Positions 46,812 to 59,551 of a stretch of 64,000 nt of DNA are shown one piece after another. The number at the start of each line of letters is the position of its first letter. Within the stretch, counting starts at the first letter, position 1. The position numbers and the translations under genes are program-made. The stretch is from NCBI RefSeq assembly GCF_002994745.2, contig NC_037089.1, positions 88,002,347 through 88,066,346 on the forward strand, written 5' to 3'. Origin of the DNA: Rosa chinensis (lineage: Eukaryota; Streptophyta; Magnoliopsida; Rosales; Rosaceae). Under the pieces are notes generated by a model. It ran no database searches. It saw only the letters and a list, made by a program, of their open reading frames with translations, and was not told where the DNA came from.

Positions 46812-49087
46812 CCGTTGTGCACTTTGTAAGAAGAAGCGGTAACTTATAAAAGTTATATCGAAGAAGTCACTAATTTCAAAGCTAGTGCATTATCATTTTA
46901 CTTATTCTACTGGACGGATTACCTAAATTGGACTCAAAGTTCTCTCAGAATATAAAAAAAGGAGGACTTAAAATGCAAGTGTTCTCAGACCAAAATAAAA
47001 ATAAAAATGCTAGTGTTCCCTTGAAATGCAAGTTCCCAACACGTGATGATCATCACTTCTGGGAAACCAAAGATATACCTGACTCCTTTTAGTTTAATTA
47101 AGGTCTTAAGTTGCCATGGCCAGGTTACTAGATTATGCTGTGTCTTCTGTTTTACGGAGTCTATAATAATTATTTAATGAGGGATGTGCGTGCAGGCCCA
47201 GCTTCTATCTATTTGATTCGGCATAAGTTGCATCAAATTTATATACATATACAGTTGAAAAAGCCAGACACAGATACACATGGGGTTGTCCAAATTCCAA
47301 TGTTCAAAGTGCGTCAAATTTGCTGGGTGAAACCTGCAACAACCGTCATTTTAATCATCGCGGTGACTCTGTGAATACATACACGTACTACTCGATCGGT
47401 AGTTCGGTACTCACTCACTGTAATAATGTAAGCTCGTTTGGTTCCCACTTATTTACCACGTACATTAACTATTTGCTATTTACCGAAACCAAATTGGACT
47501 TGCTTGTCATCATTCTTGTTCTGCACGTTCTGCAACTTTACAGCACAAAGTCCATGAAGCAAGCATACTCCAAAAACAGAAAGACTTGTGACGGCAGGTT
47601 TTGTGTTTACTCTTGTTTTCAACTTTTCACCGACTTAACTTCTCAGTTAAACCGGGGTTCGCTAATATTAACAGTTACGACGAAAACGATTACGGATGTG
47701 GACTAGTTTCTGTGCTTTCTAAATTAATTTTTACTGATGTGAAACGAGATTATTCAATGTATTTTGTAATCAAGGGCAAGAGTTAATTTAGATTAGTTTA
47801 TGCGTATGCATTTGCAATGATTCTTGTTTGTGTATTGCATTGCATATGAAGTATATATGGTTGTCATTATCTTTACATTAAGGACGACGATAATAGTACT
47901 CTATAAAACTCCGCCAACAGCTATCAAAATAAAAAAAATACAAGTCCGCCTAACATGCATGGTAAAAGTAAATTAAAATAAGATAAACAGAGGTATATAT
48001 AAGCACTCCTTCTCTTGGTTAATGATTCTTGTAACTAAATTGATCTGATTGGATATATACCAAAACCAGCCGCAATTCAATCTATCAATTAGGCTAAACC
48101 AAGTCAAGCATTTTATTGCATTTCAAACGACACCGTCATTTATGGAATCAGAACCATCGTTTAGGGAGAGCAAAAAATGGTGAAGAAGAGCAGGGAAAAT
48201 AAATGACTTAGAGTTGTGTGTTTGTCTTAATAGGTTTAAGAGATAATCTCGTTCAATTTTGTAATAATTATTGTATATTCACCTTTTAACTTAATGAGTT
48301 ATTAGCGTATTATATTATATATTCACACAAAACAAACTTAACACGATTCATTAGTCAAATACAACACCTATAAAATTTTGCGAAATCCAGTTTATGTTCA
48401 CTAATGGTCTATTATTTTCCTTTCTTTGGTTTTTTTTTTTTTTAAGGGTTTGGAACCCAGCCAAACTTGGACTCTCATCCCCATACTTGACTTATTGCAT
48501 TAATTATTTGATTTAATTTTAAACCAAATGAAATGAACACTAATTAAAATGAGAAAATATTTATTTATGAGTTATAGATACCTAGAGTAAAAACTAAGTA
48601 ATTTCCGAATTTAACAAAAAAAAAGTCAAAAGTTAAACGTAGAAACGCAATTAAACCCTATTGAATTGATTGAGGCTAAAATCTGCGTAACAAAATTACA
48701 GACGGAGGAAGAGTAGCAGCTCGTTCATTTCATTCTGTGTTGGGGAAACATAAAAAGGGCAAACTGTAACGAGTTCACCCACCACAGCAGCCGGTCCATC
48801 CCAAAGCCCCCTTTCTCCAATCAAACCCCGCCACGTCAGCCGATCCTCACTGTAAAGCACAGACACAAACAGCAGCGATAGAGTCTCAGACCCTCCCTTC
48901 TCTCTCTCTCTCTCTCTGCGCTGCCTAACCATGAAGAAACCCTTGCCTTTTTCCCTCGTCGCCCAACCATAACCGTCCGCTCAGCCGGACCTATCATCAA
49001 TTATCGTTCTTTCTCTGTGGTTTCGATATAAATTTCGTGTCTTTGTTTCGATCTTATTGAGCTGAAAGAGTGGTTGGTGAGGGAGAG
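46812..49087. other. Intergenic region and PAT promoter
   Basis: AT-rich region with only short frames lacking domains, for example 47320-47706. A CT-rich tract near 48897-48917 precedes the leader of the S-acyltransferase gene. Confidence 0.6.
48897..48917. repeat. CT-rich microsatellite in the PAT leader/promoter
   Basis: Run of about ten CT dinucleotides some 170 bp before the start codon of the S-acyltransferase. GAGA/CT tracts are common in plant core promoters. Confidence 0.8.
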
Positions 49088-51973
49088 ATGTACGTGGTGC
49101 CTCCGCCTCAGCGATCGGATCCGGCTCCCGGATCCGGCTTCACTGATTCCCGGGTCTACCAAATTTGGAAAGGCAGCAATGTAAGTTTTCTGTTCTGATT
49201 TTCCAAATTTTTCGTCTTGGGCAAGGAAGAGATTTTTTGTTTTTGTTTTTGTTTTTGAGCTTGGTATGATTTCAGCGGCTAGGCTATATATAGAACATGG
49301 TGGATATGATTACAGCGGTTATTTACTATTTTTATGTTTCGCTGATTGTGATATTGTTGGGTTGGTGAAACTATTGTTGATATGATATGTTTATCTCATT
49401 TATGTTTGGGGAGATGTTGCAGTCAAAATATAAAACTTCTTCCTTTGCCCCTGTCAAACTTTACAAGTGATACCAAAACGTTTAGCAAAATTTGAGACAT
49501 TACCTATAATTGAAAAGAATGGAAAACAAGAAGAGCAAGGAATTGGAGTATCAGTTATAAACATAAAGCTTATGCTTTACTTGATTTTGAAGATCAAGCA
49601 TTTGTTTGCCTTTAGTATTCGGATGGTGTTTATGCGACTGTACCTTACATTTATCTTATTTTTGCTTTGTTTTGCAGATATTTTTTCTCCAGGGGAGATT
49701 TATCTTTGGACCAGATGTAAGATCCTTGGGCCTCACCATACTTCTAATTCTTGCTCCTATCACTATTTTCTGCGTCTTTGTTGCCAGAAGGTTGATGGAT
49801 CATTATTCCTATCACTTGGGAATATTGATTATGGCTGTCGCTGTTGTATTCACAGTCTATGTGAGTTCTCTCTCTCTCTCTCTCTAGTTCACTCATTGTA
49901 TTATATGTATTCACAGTGGACCATGACTGTGGAATATATTGTTATAGGACTGTTCTTGCTCTTATAACGTTCTTAGGGGTAATAGGTTGTAGAACTTGTT
50001 TTCTTGTTAAGTCACATAACAATTGCTATCTCTAGTAGGGAGATTAGAGAGGAGGACGATAAGTTATGGAGGACTGCAATTGTAATGAGATATTGCTCAG
50101 CATTGGTTAAACATTTTGTTGTAGGTTCTACTAAGCATGTCAACAATTGACTCAAGTTATTGAATCTATTAGGGTAAATGATAATTAGTGAGGCCTGTTG
50201 AGTCATCATCTATATTCTTCAGTGATTACATCGCTAGTACCTGGAGGGAAAACAAATTACATTTCTTTAAACAAATAACTATAGAAGAGTTTATGTATTT
50301 GTAAAAGTGCTTGAAATGATGACACTGTGTTCTATTTTCAGGATTTAGTTCTCCTCCTGCTAACCTCTGGAAGAGATCCTGGTATAATCCCCCGTAACAC
50401 ACACCCGCCTGAGCCAGAAGGCCTTGATGGGAGTACAGAAAGTGGGGCAGGACAAACTCCACAGTTGCGCTTGCCTCGCATCAAAGAAGTAGAGGTGAAT
50501 GGTATCTCTGTTAAGATCAAATACTGTGATACTTGTATGCTTTATAGACCCCCTCGCTGCTCCCACTGTTCAATATGCAACAACTGTGTGGAACGATTCG
50601 ACCACCACTGTCCCTGGGTTGGACAGTGTATTGGGCTGGTAAGTAATCTTCCCTTAATTTAGAATCGCAGTCTTTCTGCAGTCTAGAATCAGGTATTCTG
50701 ATTGCTCTGACGTATAATACAGACATACTGACTTATGTGTGCATATTGTCATACTAAAGTAAATAAACACACTAATGAATTCATGTATCAAACAATTTAT
50801 GCATGTGTAAAATGGTGATTATAATCCACCTGGACGTTACAAAGAGACTGGATTTTAAACAGTTTAGTCACTGGCATACCAAGGTAACTTGAACGATGTG
50901 CCTGAGCCTGTGGTGAAAAAGATATAGTATGATTAAAATAGAGATTATGTTTCTTGATAATTTTCTGTCATTGCATAGTCTGGTTGATATGATGGTTTTT
51001 GAGTTGCCTTCTTCCATGATGTTTCTGTAGTCATGAGTTAATTTGGCTGTATGAAACTTTGATAAATGGAAAAAGTATCTGAACACTCTGTAATCTGCTT
51101 GCAGAGAAATTATCGATTCTTCTTCATGTTTGTCTTCTCCACAACCCTTCTTTGTATATACGTGTTTGCATTCTGCTGGGTGTATGTTAGGAGGATCATG
51201 GGAAGCGATGACACAACAATTTGGAAAGCAATGATGAAAACTCCAGCCTCTATTGTTCTAATAGTTTACACTTTTATATCGATGTGGTTTGTTGGCGGCC
51301 TTACTGCCTTCCATTTATATCTCATCAGTACAAATCAGGTGAGAAATCCCCATCTTTAGCATGCTGCAACCCTTCAGTACATAATTTTTCATTCTGATTC
51401 ATCTGTTGGTGTGAAAGCAAGCTTACATCTATGTGCATTGTTTGACAGACTACATATGAGAATTTTCGATATCGATATGATAGGCGAGCCAATCCATATA
51501 ACAAAGGAGTTGTTAACAATTTCAAGGAGATATTTTGCACCAGCATTCCTGAGTCTAAGAATGACTTCAGGGAAAAGGTGCCAAGGGAACCTGTGTTACC
51601 TCCTCGACCAGGCGGTGGCGGTTTTATGAGCCCAAATATGGGAAAAGCCGTGGACGACATAGAAATGGGAAGAAAAACTGTGTGGGGAGACATGGGTGCC
51701 GGGGGTGATCATTTTGAAGGGCAACTTAACAGCAATGATCGCCAGAATGTAAAGGATGGGGAACTAGGTGAAGTTTCCCCAGACATGAGGACTACAGTAG
51801 ACGAGACTGTGGATCGTGCTGGAATACATCCCAGGCGATCCAGTTGGGGAAGGAAAAGTGGAAGTTGGGAAATGTCGCCCGAAGTTCTTGCTTTGGCAGC
51901 TAGAGTTGGGGAACCAAACCACATGGGTGGGAGTAGCAGCAGTGGCTTGACAAATGAAAACCGACAGACATAA
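49088..51973 (+). CDS. DHHC-type protein S-acyltransferase (PAT)
   Basis: Five exons (49088-49180, 49678-49860, 50342-50638, 51105-51338, 51449-51973) give 443 residues; every intron is phase 0. Membrane segments lie near 50-70, 75-105, 195-220 and 235-260, with the Cys-rich domain between the second and third. The catalytic motif DHHC is at 179-182 within [14 protein letters not shown], preceded by the zinc-binding cysteines [26 protein letters not shown] motif (270-273, TTxE type) follows the last membrane segment. The enzyme attaches palmitate to cysteines of membrane-associated proteins at the Golgi or plasma membrane. The N-terminus [12 protein letters not shown] fits PAT07 and its close paralogues; position matches At3g26935. 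Its neighbouring kinase carries an acylable CxC start, so it is a conceivable substrate, which is only a thought. Confidence 0.93.
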
Positions 51974-53690
51974 TACTAGGCCTTTCAAAATGTGACAAAC
52001 CAGTAGCAGACTTGTGAAATGGAGGATTTGATTTTGCTGCAGCATAGCATAGCGTTGGTTTGAGGTTGGTGCGCGGTCATTTGATTCCCACATTAATATT
52101 ATGTGCAATATGGGGGAGCAGGGTCTTTGTAAGGGAGTGTTGGCTTGGGCATAGTGTTCTGAGGAAGGAATTGTGTGTTGTATGAGTGAGCTTTCTTGTT
52201 TTTGAATTGCATTTGTGGGATTAGTTAGTTCCTAATTGTATTGCAATTATGGAGTTGCTGTTACTTTTTTCGATTGCTATAGTTCAATTTGAATTCAGCG
52301 GTCATTTAGGTTCACCTTCTATGTAGTGTATTAAAACCGGTGGACAGGTTGCCGGATTAGGCAGTTTGAACCAGTCATGCACAAACCCTATAGCTATATA
52401 ACTAAACTGATGGCAAACGTTAGGAACATGACTGATTCAAAAGGTGATGAAAGGATCACCAGCAAGGGCAAATTCTTGATAGTCTCTTGTTAGTGCTTAC
52501 GAGAAGGCCAGCTGTAAGATTACAAGCATAACTATTTTATATTTGACTGATTGGAACCTTGGACTGCACTCTTTCTTTATATTGAAGATTGTACATATAT
52601 GTATAGGCGTGCTTGATGCTTATATTTCTTTATTGAGGCTTGATCATGCTTACCCATTGCATCTGTACTCCGCACTCATCACCAGCACCAGTAGAGAACC
52701 AGGAAGTATAGCTTAATATAAAAATGTCAAAACTGGGCAGAAACACTACGGACTAATTGAGGGAGGGAGGTCACTGTAAGTGTCTAGCGGGTCAACCCTA
52801 CCCAGCAGGGAGGCCCGAAGAGAAGAGAGGCAAGGTGTCAGCATTCCTATTTCCTGGACTTGCAGGTCCCTTTGCTCTGCAGGGACTGTTGTGTAATTTG
52901 ACCAAATCTACATGGAGTGTCAGTGCCACAACTCACAAACAAAGCCCTACCCACCCTTCTCTTCTCCTATGAGTATGACCAAGACTCCATCAGTCCATCA
53001 CATGTATTCCCTGGTTTATTTCGGTTCTTGCTTCCCAAAAAAAAAAAACAAAAAAACAAAAAAAATAAAGCTGGTCTTGGGCTCAGTCTGCTCAGACCTT
53101 TCAAAGCTGTAATTGGAAAGATTTGATTCGGTTAAAAACAGTACACAATCCTCTTTCCGAACTTGGTTAAAATCATTTAAACAGAGAGTAAGAAACCAAG
53201 CGGAACTATTAATAAAATAGACAAATGAGAGGAGATATCCAACAAGAGTAATTAAAGCTTTCATCTTGAGTCTTGGCATTGAGCTAGTTAGTTAGTTGGG
53301 TTGGCTAGTTATTTCCTTTCTCTGTTCTTCTCCAACTCCACACAGACACAAGTATTAACTCACTCATTATTACTATTAGATGCTTTTGCTTTCTTCCAGA
53401 GAGACAAGTCTCCCTCCCAAGAATCTATTCTAAGTTTCTTGGCCAATGTAAATTGCTAGCAGTTAGAAATCTGGTGATACTAATTAAGGTGAGTTTCCTT
53501 GGTAAATTCTTCTTTATGTTTCTTGGTTTTGAGTAGTTGAGAGAGAGCGAGAGAGTTCGCCATTTCAAAAGTTGAATGATGTGTTTTCATTTTCTTTTAG
53601 TAATGATGGACATGAATGGATTCCTTTCTTGCTGATCATGTAGATATTTGATGATATAATTGGGTGCTGCGATTGTATTTGAAAACCGAT
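51974..53690. other. 3' region of PAT and DRB upstream region
   Basis: No gene-like frame. An A-rich run near 53037-53070 and pyrimidine tracts occur. A 5' UTR intron of the DRB gene may start at about 53489 (GTGAGTTTCC). Confidence 0.55.
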
Positions 53691-55369
53691 ATGTATAAGA
53701 ACCAGCTGCAGGAACTTGCACAGAGAAGCTGTTTCAACCTGCCTTCATATTCTTGCATCAGAGAAGGACCAAATCATGCACCAAGATTCAAAGCTTCTGT
53801 TAACTTCAACGGTGAGATCTTCGACAGCCCAAACTACTGCACCACACTGAGACAAGCAGAGCATTCTGCTGCTGAAGTAGCCCTCAATGTTCTTTCCACT
53901 AGAGGCCCTTCAAGGTCTTTAACTGCAAGAGTTCTTGTAAGTATCACATACCTGTATGTCTCTCTAGCTACCATTCTGGTTTTGATTTTGTTAGTTGAGG
54001 ACTGAATTTGAATTATGTGTATATTATATATGATGAAGGATGAAACTGGAATATACAAAAACCTGCTTCAAGAAACTGCTCGCAGAGCTGGGCTGAAGCT
54101 GCCTGTATACACTATTGTGAGATCAGGGCCAGGGCATGTACCAACTTTCACTTGTAGTGTAGAGCTTGCTGGCATGAATTTTAATGGGGAGGCAGCAAAG
54201 ACCAAGAAGCAAGCTGAAAAGAATGCAGCAATTGCTGCCTGGTCTGCCTTGAAAAGAAGTATGTATATAATAGATTGATATATTCTCTTATTATTTCTCA
54301 TATACACTCTTAGAAACCTATCTAGAAACTTAAAATATTATTGGCTGCAAATTTGGGGTCAGTCTCACTGGTGGCAGACAAAGAAGGAGAGAGTAGTGGT
54401 GATCAAGAACAGCAGGAGCAAGCAGTTGTGACAAGGCTGCTCTCAAACAAAGAAGACCATAGCAGACAGTTGAGGAGGAGACCAGATCCTCAAACTCAAG
54501 CAAGGAGAAGAACTGTGAGGGGTGCTCATAATCATAGTCATAGTTATAGGTACAACAATGCCTCCACCTCCACCTCCACCTCCACCTCCACCTCCACAAA
54601 CTCTCTAGTACAGAACCTACAGCATTGGAGGCTCATAGATGATCTGTTAACGGATTTGGTTCCTCGAGTTTCAAGTAATTCACAGAAACAAAGCAGCTTT
54701 GCGTCTCTTCTCCCTCCACCGCCACCGCGAAAGGAGTCCAAGATTTTTCCACCAACAGCTACACTCAACAAATCAAACAATTCCTCCTACTACAATTCCA
54801 GTTATAATAGGCCTGTTCCTGTCCAAATGAGGGGCGGTGGTAGATCACAGGTTGTTCCACCTCCATTGGAAGACCACCAAAAGGATGAGGAAGAATGGCG
54901 TGGTACAAAGTCAGATAGCTTGATCGGTAAGATGCCCAATACTGAAAAGGAAGGTCATAGTCCTAGCCCTAGTAATTATTTTTCAAATCCAAGCAGTCCT
55001 GTATTTGGTTCCAGTGTTGCACACATCAGGCAATTTCCTATGTCCCCAAATCCAGTTAAGGCACCAACTACTAGTGCAAGTGCAAGTTCAAGTTCCCTCC
55101 TGGGCAGAAGAAGCATGTACACTCAAGGGTTCAATCCTTACGGTCATAGGGTTGCCCCAGCAGTTCATATCAGATCGGTGATTCCTGTTTGTGCAGCACC
55201 ATCTGTAGCAGTGAGGCCCTTAGTAGTAACTCCATCATACCCACCACCATTGCCAATATTACCAAGAATGAAAGAAACTTGTAGCACCAGTTCCGGTCCT
55301 GGTACTAGTGCTAGTACTAGTTCACAACCAGCAGCAGTAGCAGTCCTGAAAGAGAGTGATTCTACATGA
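53691..55369 (+). CDS. Double-stranded-RNA-binding protein, DRB2/3/5-like
   Basis: Probable exons 53691-53936, 54039-54258 and 54363-55369 give about 490 residues. The first dsRNA-binding domain (about 1-70) starts MYKNQLQELAQRSCFNLP and includes HAPRFKASVNFNGEIF; the second (about 86-155) starts YKNLLQETARRAGLKLP and includes KTKKQAEKNAAIAAW. The rest is low complexity, with Ser/Thr repeats from a CCTCCA hexanucleotide tract. DRB2-type proteins bind duplex RNA and cooperate with Dicer-like enzymes in small-RNA pathways; DRB3 has been linked to antiviral methylation. Position matches At3g26932 (DRB3). The start of the last exon is uncertain: the best in-frame acceptor is AG|TCTCACTGG at 54363. 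Confidence 0.85.
54561..54596 (+). repeat. (CCTCCA)6 hexanucleotide repeat within the DRB gene
   Basis: Six tandem CCTCCA units encode a Thr/Ser alternating stretch in the DRB frame. The opposite strand gives a Trp-Arg frame that should be ignored. Confidence 0.95.
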
Positions 55370-55702
55370 ACCTCGAATCCTCGATCGACGCAACCACCAT
55401 CATTTCCAGCAGCTCAAAGTTTTCACTTGCCTATTAAGTAATCAGTACGTACGTAGCAAACTCAAGTGAGTGCAACTGATCGAGCTGGCGGAGTTGTGAT
55501 GAGCGAGTTGAACAATTAGTAGAATTAAGATGATAATTTACAGTTTGTCTTTGTTGTCATGCATCTCCAATCGATGATATCATGGTGAAGTTTTGTAAAA
55601 GCTCTTGTATGATGTATAATTATCACCTAAGTAAGCTGCTTCTCTTACTCTGGTACTGAATTAATTACTGTGAAGACGGAGATCGAGAGGAGGGAATCTG
55701 AG

Positions 55703-55706
<4 letters not shown>

Positions 55707-55738
<32 letters not shown>
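55707..55738. repeat. (AG)16 microsatellite
   Basis: Uninterrupted AG dinucleotide run downstream of the DRB gene. Confidence 0.95.
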
Positions 55739-55743
<5 letters not shown>

Positions 55744-56049
55744 TTAATGAGATGTGGAAGAGAGTAGGTTGCAGAAGATAAGAGATAAAAGAGAGTGAGT
55801 CAGAGGGCAGATGGAAGTAATGAATGAATGAATTGAAGGCAGTCTGAATTCTGAAAGAGGAAGAAGAGAAAGAGCCATCAGACAATTGTAGCGATTAACG
55901 CAAGCAATTAATTTACCTTCAGAAAACCATTTAATACTTCTGTCTTCCCCATTAATGCTCCCCCACAGTCCCTACTCCCCAGTACTAGTACTACCGTTCT
56001 AGTCCCACTCTCCTCCTTTCGAATCTTGCCTACTCTATTCATGCCCTTT

Positions 56050-56072
56050 TGCTTCTTCTTCTTCTTCTTCTT
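56050..56072. repeat. (CTT)n microsatellite
   Basis: CTT trinucleotide run of about seven units in intergenic DNA. Confidence 0.9.
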
Positions 56073-58829
56073 CAATTCATCCCATGCATTCCTTTTAAGA
56101 ACAATACTCATCAGTCCATCACACACCCACTCTCTGTCTTATTCACTTGGTATGAATTATGAAATGTTGGTTGGTCTATTGTATAGATACACTAATTAGA
56201 CTAGTTTGATACAGAGATAAACTAGCTCATAGGGAAGTAGGCTATTATGCATGGAGTAAGTCTAACTTTATATTAAATCTAGTCTACTTAATGTATTGAT
56301 ATATTAATGTACTGTATAATTTTTCTTGAAATGTTCTGTGGCCAAATTCTCTTATGTGAGCCTCTAGGAAAATAATTTGGTGTAGGACCCAAATATTAAC
56401 TTTGGGCTTAATTATTTCGTTGATCCACCAACTACTCCTTTTGGAAGAAATGTTGCCGTCCAAGAATAGGCCTAAAGATTCTAAAGAATGTGGAGCTGCA
56501 ATGAAGAAGCCTCAAAAACCTAGATCCTAGAAACTATTGCCAAGTGAAGTGACAATGGTAATATTGGGGCCCTGAAAATTGACGGCACCCAAACCCTAGC
56601 TGATGCAACAAGAGTTGCAAGTGTACCCAATAGATAGATGTTGGACTGTGGGTTGGTTTCCTGTGCGTCAAGGGTATTTCCTTAAAAAGCAAAAATAAGC
56701 AGCAAGTTTGATGAATTTATATACGGCCTTTAGAGTTGGGCCCGAAGCCTGAAGAGAACTTGGTCTATAACTCCCGATCAATCTCAAAGTTTTTAGGGAA
56801 AATATCACAAATAGTACCTCAATTTAAAGTCATTCTATACTTTAGTATCTCATCTTTTAGATATATTACTTTGATATCTCAACTTATTGCTCATGCATAA
56901 CATTCATACACGCCGTTAATAACACCGTTAACTCAAGTGTCATGTAGCTTTCTGTCATTGATATTTTCATCCATTTATGTTTTCTCATTGAAAATTTCAT
57001 GGTATTTGCTACTTAACAAAAACTCACTCTGCTAATTCATATTTACTTTTTATTATAAAATAAAAAATAAAAATATAACATTAAAAACACTTGCTGCATC
57101 CTTGTTCATTGCTGAAGAAACCAAACAACCATGGATCTATATTAAAAGAGTAAACAACTAACTACAACAACCATATACCCTAAAAGTTTCTAGCAACTTC
57201 TACAACTCTACTAGACAATCTGCTATGATTGGTATTGAAATTGATTAGGCATAATGAATTGAACAACCATTTTTTCTTTTTTGTATGAAAAGTTCTTCAA
57301 TTAAAAGGGGAAAGGCTCAAAGCCCAAAACTTGAAAGAAAACTATTATCTACCCAACAAATTACACTTGTTACACTTGAAGAGCTAAAATAAGATGATGT
57401 AGAATCAACAATTAATTACTAAGCCACTCATAGAAATAATGGACACTTTTGCCAACAAAAATTCATTAAAGGTACATGGCTGTGCTAACAAAGTATTTTT
57501 GGGTAAAAGCCTTCCATAAAAAAAAATATATAATATAAACGGACTCGTCGATATTTCATGAGAAAATATTTCAAACAGTATCCGAACTTAAGCCGACTCC
57601 TAACTTCAGTACCCGACTATGCAAAACTATCACTTTGGTATTCCAAGTTTGAAGCCCGACCCAAGAACGGTACATGTAGTCCATAACAGTGTTAAGAGCC
57701 CAGCCACGTGGCAATACCTAAAGGGTAATTGGGTCATTTCAATCCAAATTCACTCTCACTCTCTTAGTCAAACAGAAATTCAAGAATTCCACCCAAATCA
57801 AAGCACCGGTACCAACTCCTCCACTTCCTCCGCCTCCTCCACCACCTACTAACTCAAACCATAACCCAAGAAATCCCAACATCCATGGAATCGCAGTTCA
57901 CAAACATAATACACAACCAAATCCTTCATGGCTTTATCAATTTCTCTGTGAAATTCGTAAACCCTGTTGCACAGAGAGAGAGAGAGTCATTTTTTATTCT
58001 GGTAAAGCTTCGTATCACACAAACACACATCAGTGACCAAATGACTGCCTCTTTAGCAGATCCCTTCTTCTTCTCCTCGTCTCCTTCATCTGGGTTTTGT
58101 CAGCTTGTGATTGGAAGTTCATGATGGACTGGTATTCAAGCCTCAATGACCACAACCCAGAAATCTTCGGAGTTTAATTCCCACACAGGGTCAGGCCTCG
58201 TCCAGAGTAGCAGTCGAACCATAAACTAAGCATGAATGAGTCGAGAACAGTCGGAAATGTCGCAGTGTCCAAGAACACGGCTGCCCGAGACCAAACCCAG
58301 AAACCAAGTCATTAAAACCGATCAAATTCAAAAAATAATTGCACAGGCTTGTTGGGCATGATGAGGAGATGAGATTTCATACTACATGTAGCCAAAATGG
58401 TGGTCAGAATCGCCGGAAATTGCAGAGCTTGCAGGAGAAGCCTCGGAGCTTCCAGTCGTCGTTGCTCCTTCTCCATTTAATGCATGAGTGATCCAAAGGC
58501 ACAGGGACCTAGGAAACACAGAGACGAAGGGAATGGTGGTTGTGCGCTATAGTGGGGTGGCCGAACATCGTCCCGCCAGTCGAATTTCTTTCTCTGGTCG
58601 CGGCTGGTGTTTGAGCCCAAAAGTAATTTTGGAAAGATCCTTTAGTGGATTTAGCATAGCAGGCCGATACCGGCGGCCCAAAAATAAATCTACTTGGAAT
58701 TGGGTTACAGCTTCTCCTATTCCAAAACCCATAAGGAAAACGAGCCCTTATTGGAGTCAGGTAGCGGAGATTGAATAGGAAACTTCAATCAATAATCCTT
58801 CTTTAGCAAGGAACAGTCGAAACCCTAGG

Positions 58830-58837
58830 TATAAATA
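58830..58837 (+). promoter_or_regulatory. TATA box, probably in the 5' LTR of the gag element
   Basis: TATAAATA about 520 bp upstream of the inferred LTR end at 59350, consistent with an LTR promoter; no LTR start was found. Confidence 0.5.
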
Positions 58838-59353
58838 CCAGGTTTCAAGGACAAACAAAGGACAACTCTAAAATCAATCAATCCCTCGGATTATCAAGCC
58901 TCCCCGGAGCAAACCTTCAACCTCGTTGAAACCCGGCGACCGTACTTCCAGTCCTAGTCTCTCCAAGAGCCGACTGTTAGTACTACTACCACCGATACTA
59001 CCAGCGAAGCAAGGGTAACGCCCTTGCAACCCCCGCGAAGCTAAAGTCACGCTTTAGCAAAACCCGTGTTTTCTCCAAACTTCTCAGTGATTGCTCTGCT
59101 CAACCTACAACGTTGAGTATCGATTCGGTGACGCGAAGAAATCACAACTAAAGCTCTTATCCATAAGGCAAGAAGTCATTTTCCGGAAGGTAGAGAAAAG
59201 AACCTTGTGACAAGGTTGGTGCTCTCCTCATCCACATCGTTTGAAAAGAAGTCAGGTCAAGGGACGCCCCGATGACTGCACCCCACGGTGCTGGCACGCT
59301 CGCGCATTCAAAAGAGACAGTTTGTACCGCACTGATTTCCGCGTCAAACATTT

Positions 59354-59371
59354 TGGCACGCCCAGTGGGAC
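59354..59371 (+). promoter_or_regulatory. Primer-binding site of the gag element
   Basis: TGGCACGCCCAGTGGGAC, a purine/pyrimidine layout common at the PBS of Tat-type Gypsy elements. The exact primer tRNA was not determined. Confidence 0.6.
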
Positions 59372-59551
59372 ATTTAGATTTTCGCGAACGAAACCATTGG
59401 GAAGTCAAGCGAAAACCCTTAACAAAAGGTTTACGCTAACTGCTCCAAGCATAAGACCTCCAGTTACAGACCGCACCGTCGCGCGGACTGTCGTGGTCTT
59501 TTTGAAGAACAAGTGACTCAAAGGTTTTCTCGTTATCCTTAATCAACCAAT

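Larger units (their letters stand above)
55370..58829. other. Intergenic, repeat-rich region with no clear gene
   Basis: Holds the DRB 3' UTR, an (AG)n run, a CTT run and two blocks (about 56799-56950 and 57560-57720) of the form AAAATAT..ACAAATAGTACC, a pattern often seen at ends of plant DNA transposons. Boundaries could not be fixed. Sequence before 58830 may be the 5' LTR of the gag element. Confidence 0.45.

Noticed and set aside
47320..47706. A 128-residue open frame between tRNA-Gln and PAT
   Set aside because: Composition like noncoding DNA, no domain and no conserved neighbour expected there.
54330..54599. Minus-strand frame with a Trp-Arg repeat
   Set aside because: It is the reverse translation of the (CCTCCA)6 repeat within the DRB coding exon.
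56799..57720. A pair of terminal inverted repeats of a DNA transposon
   Set aside because: The two similar blocks seem to be in direct, not inverted, orientation and no TSD was found.
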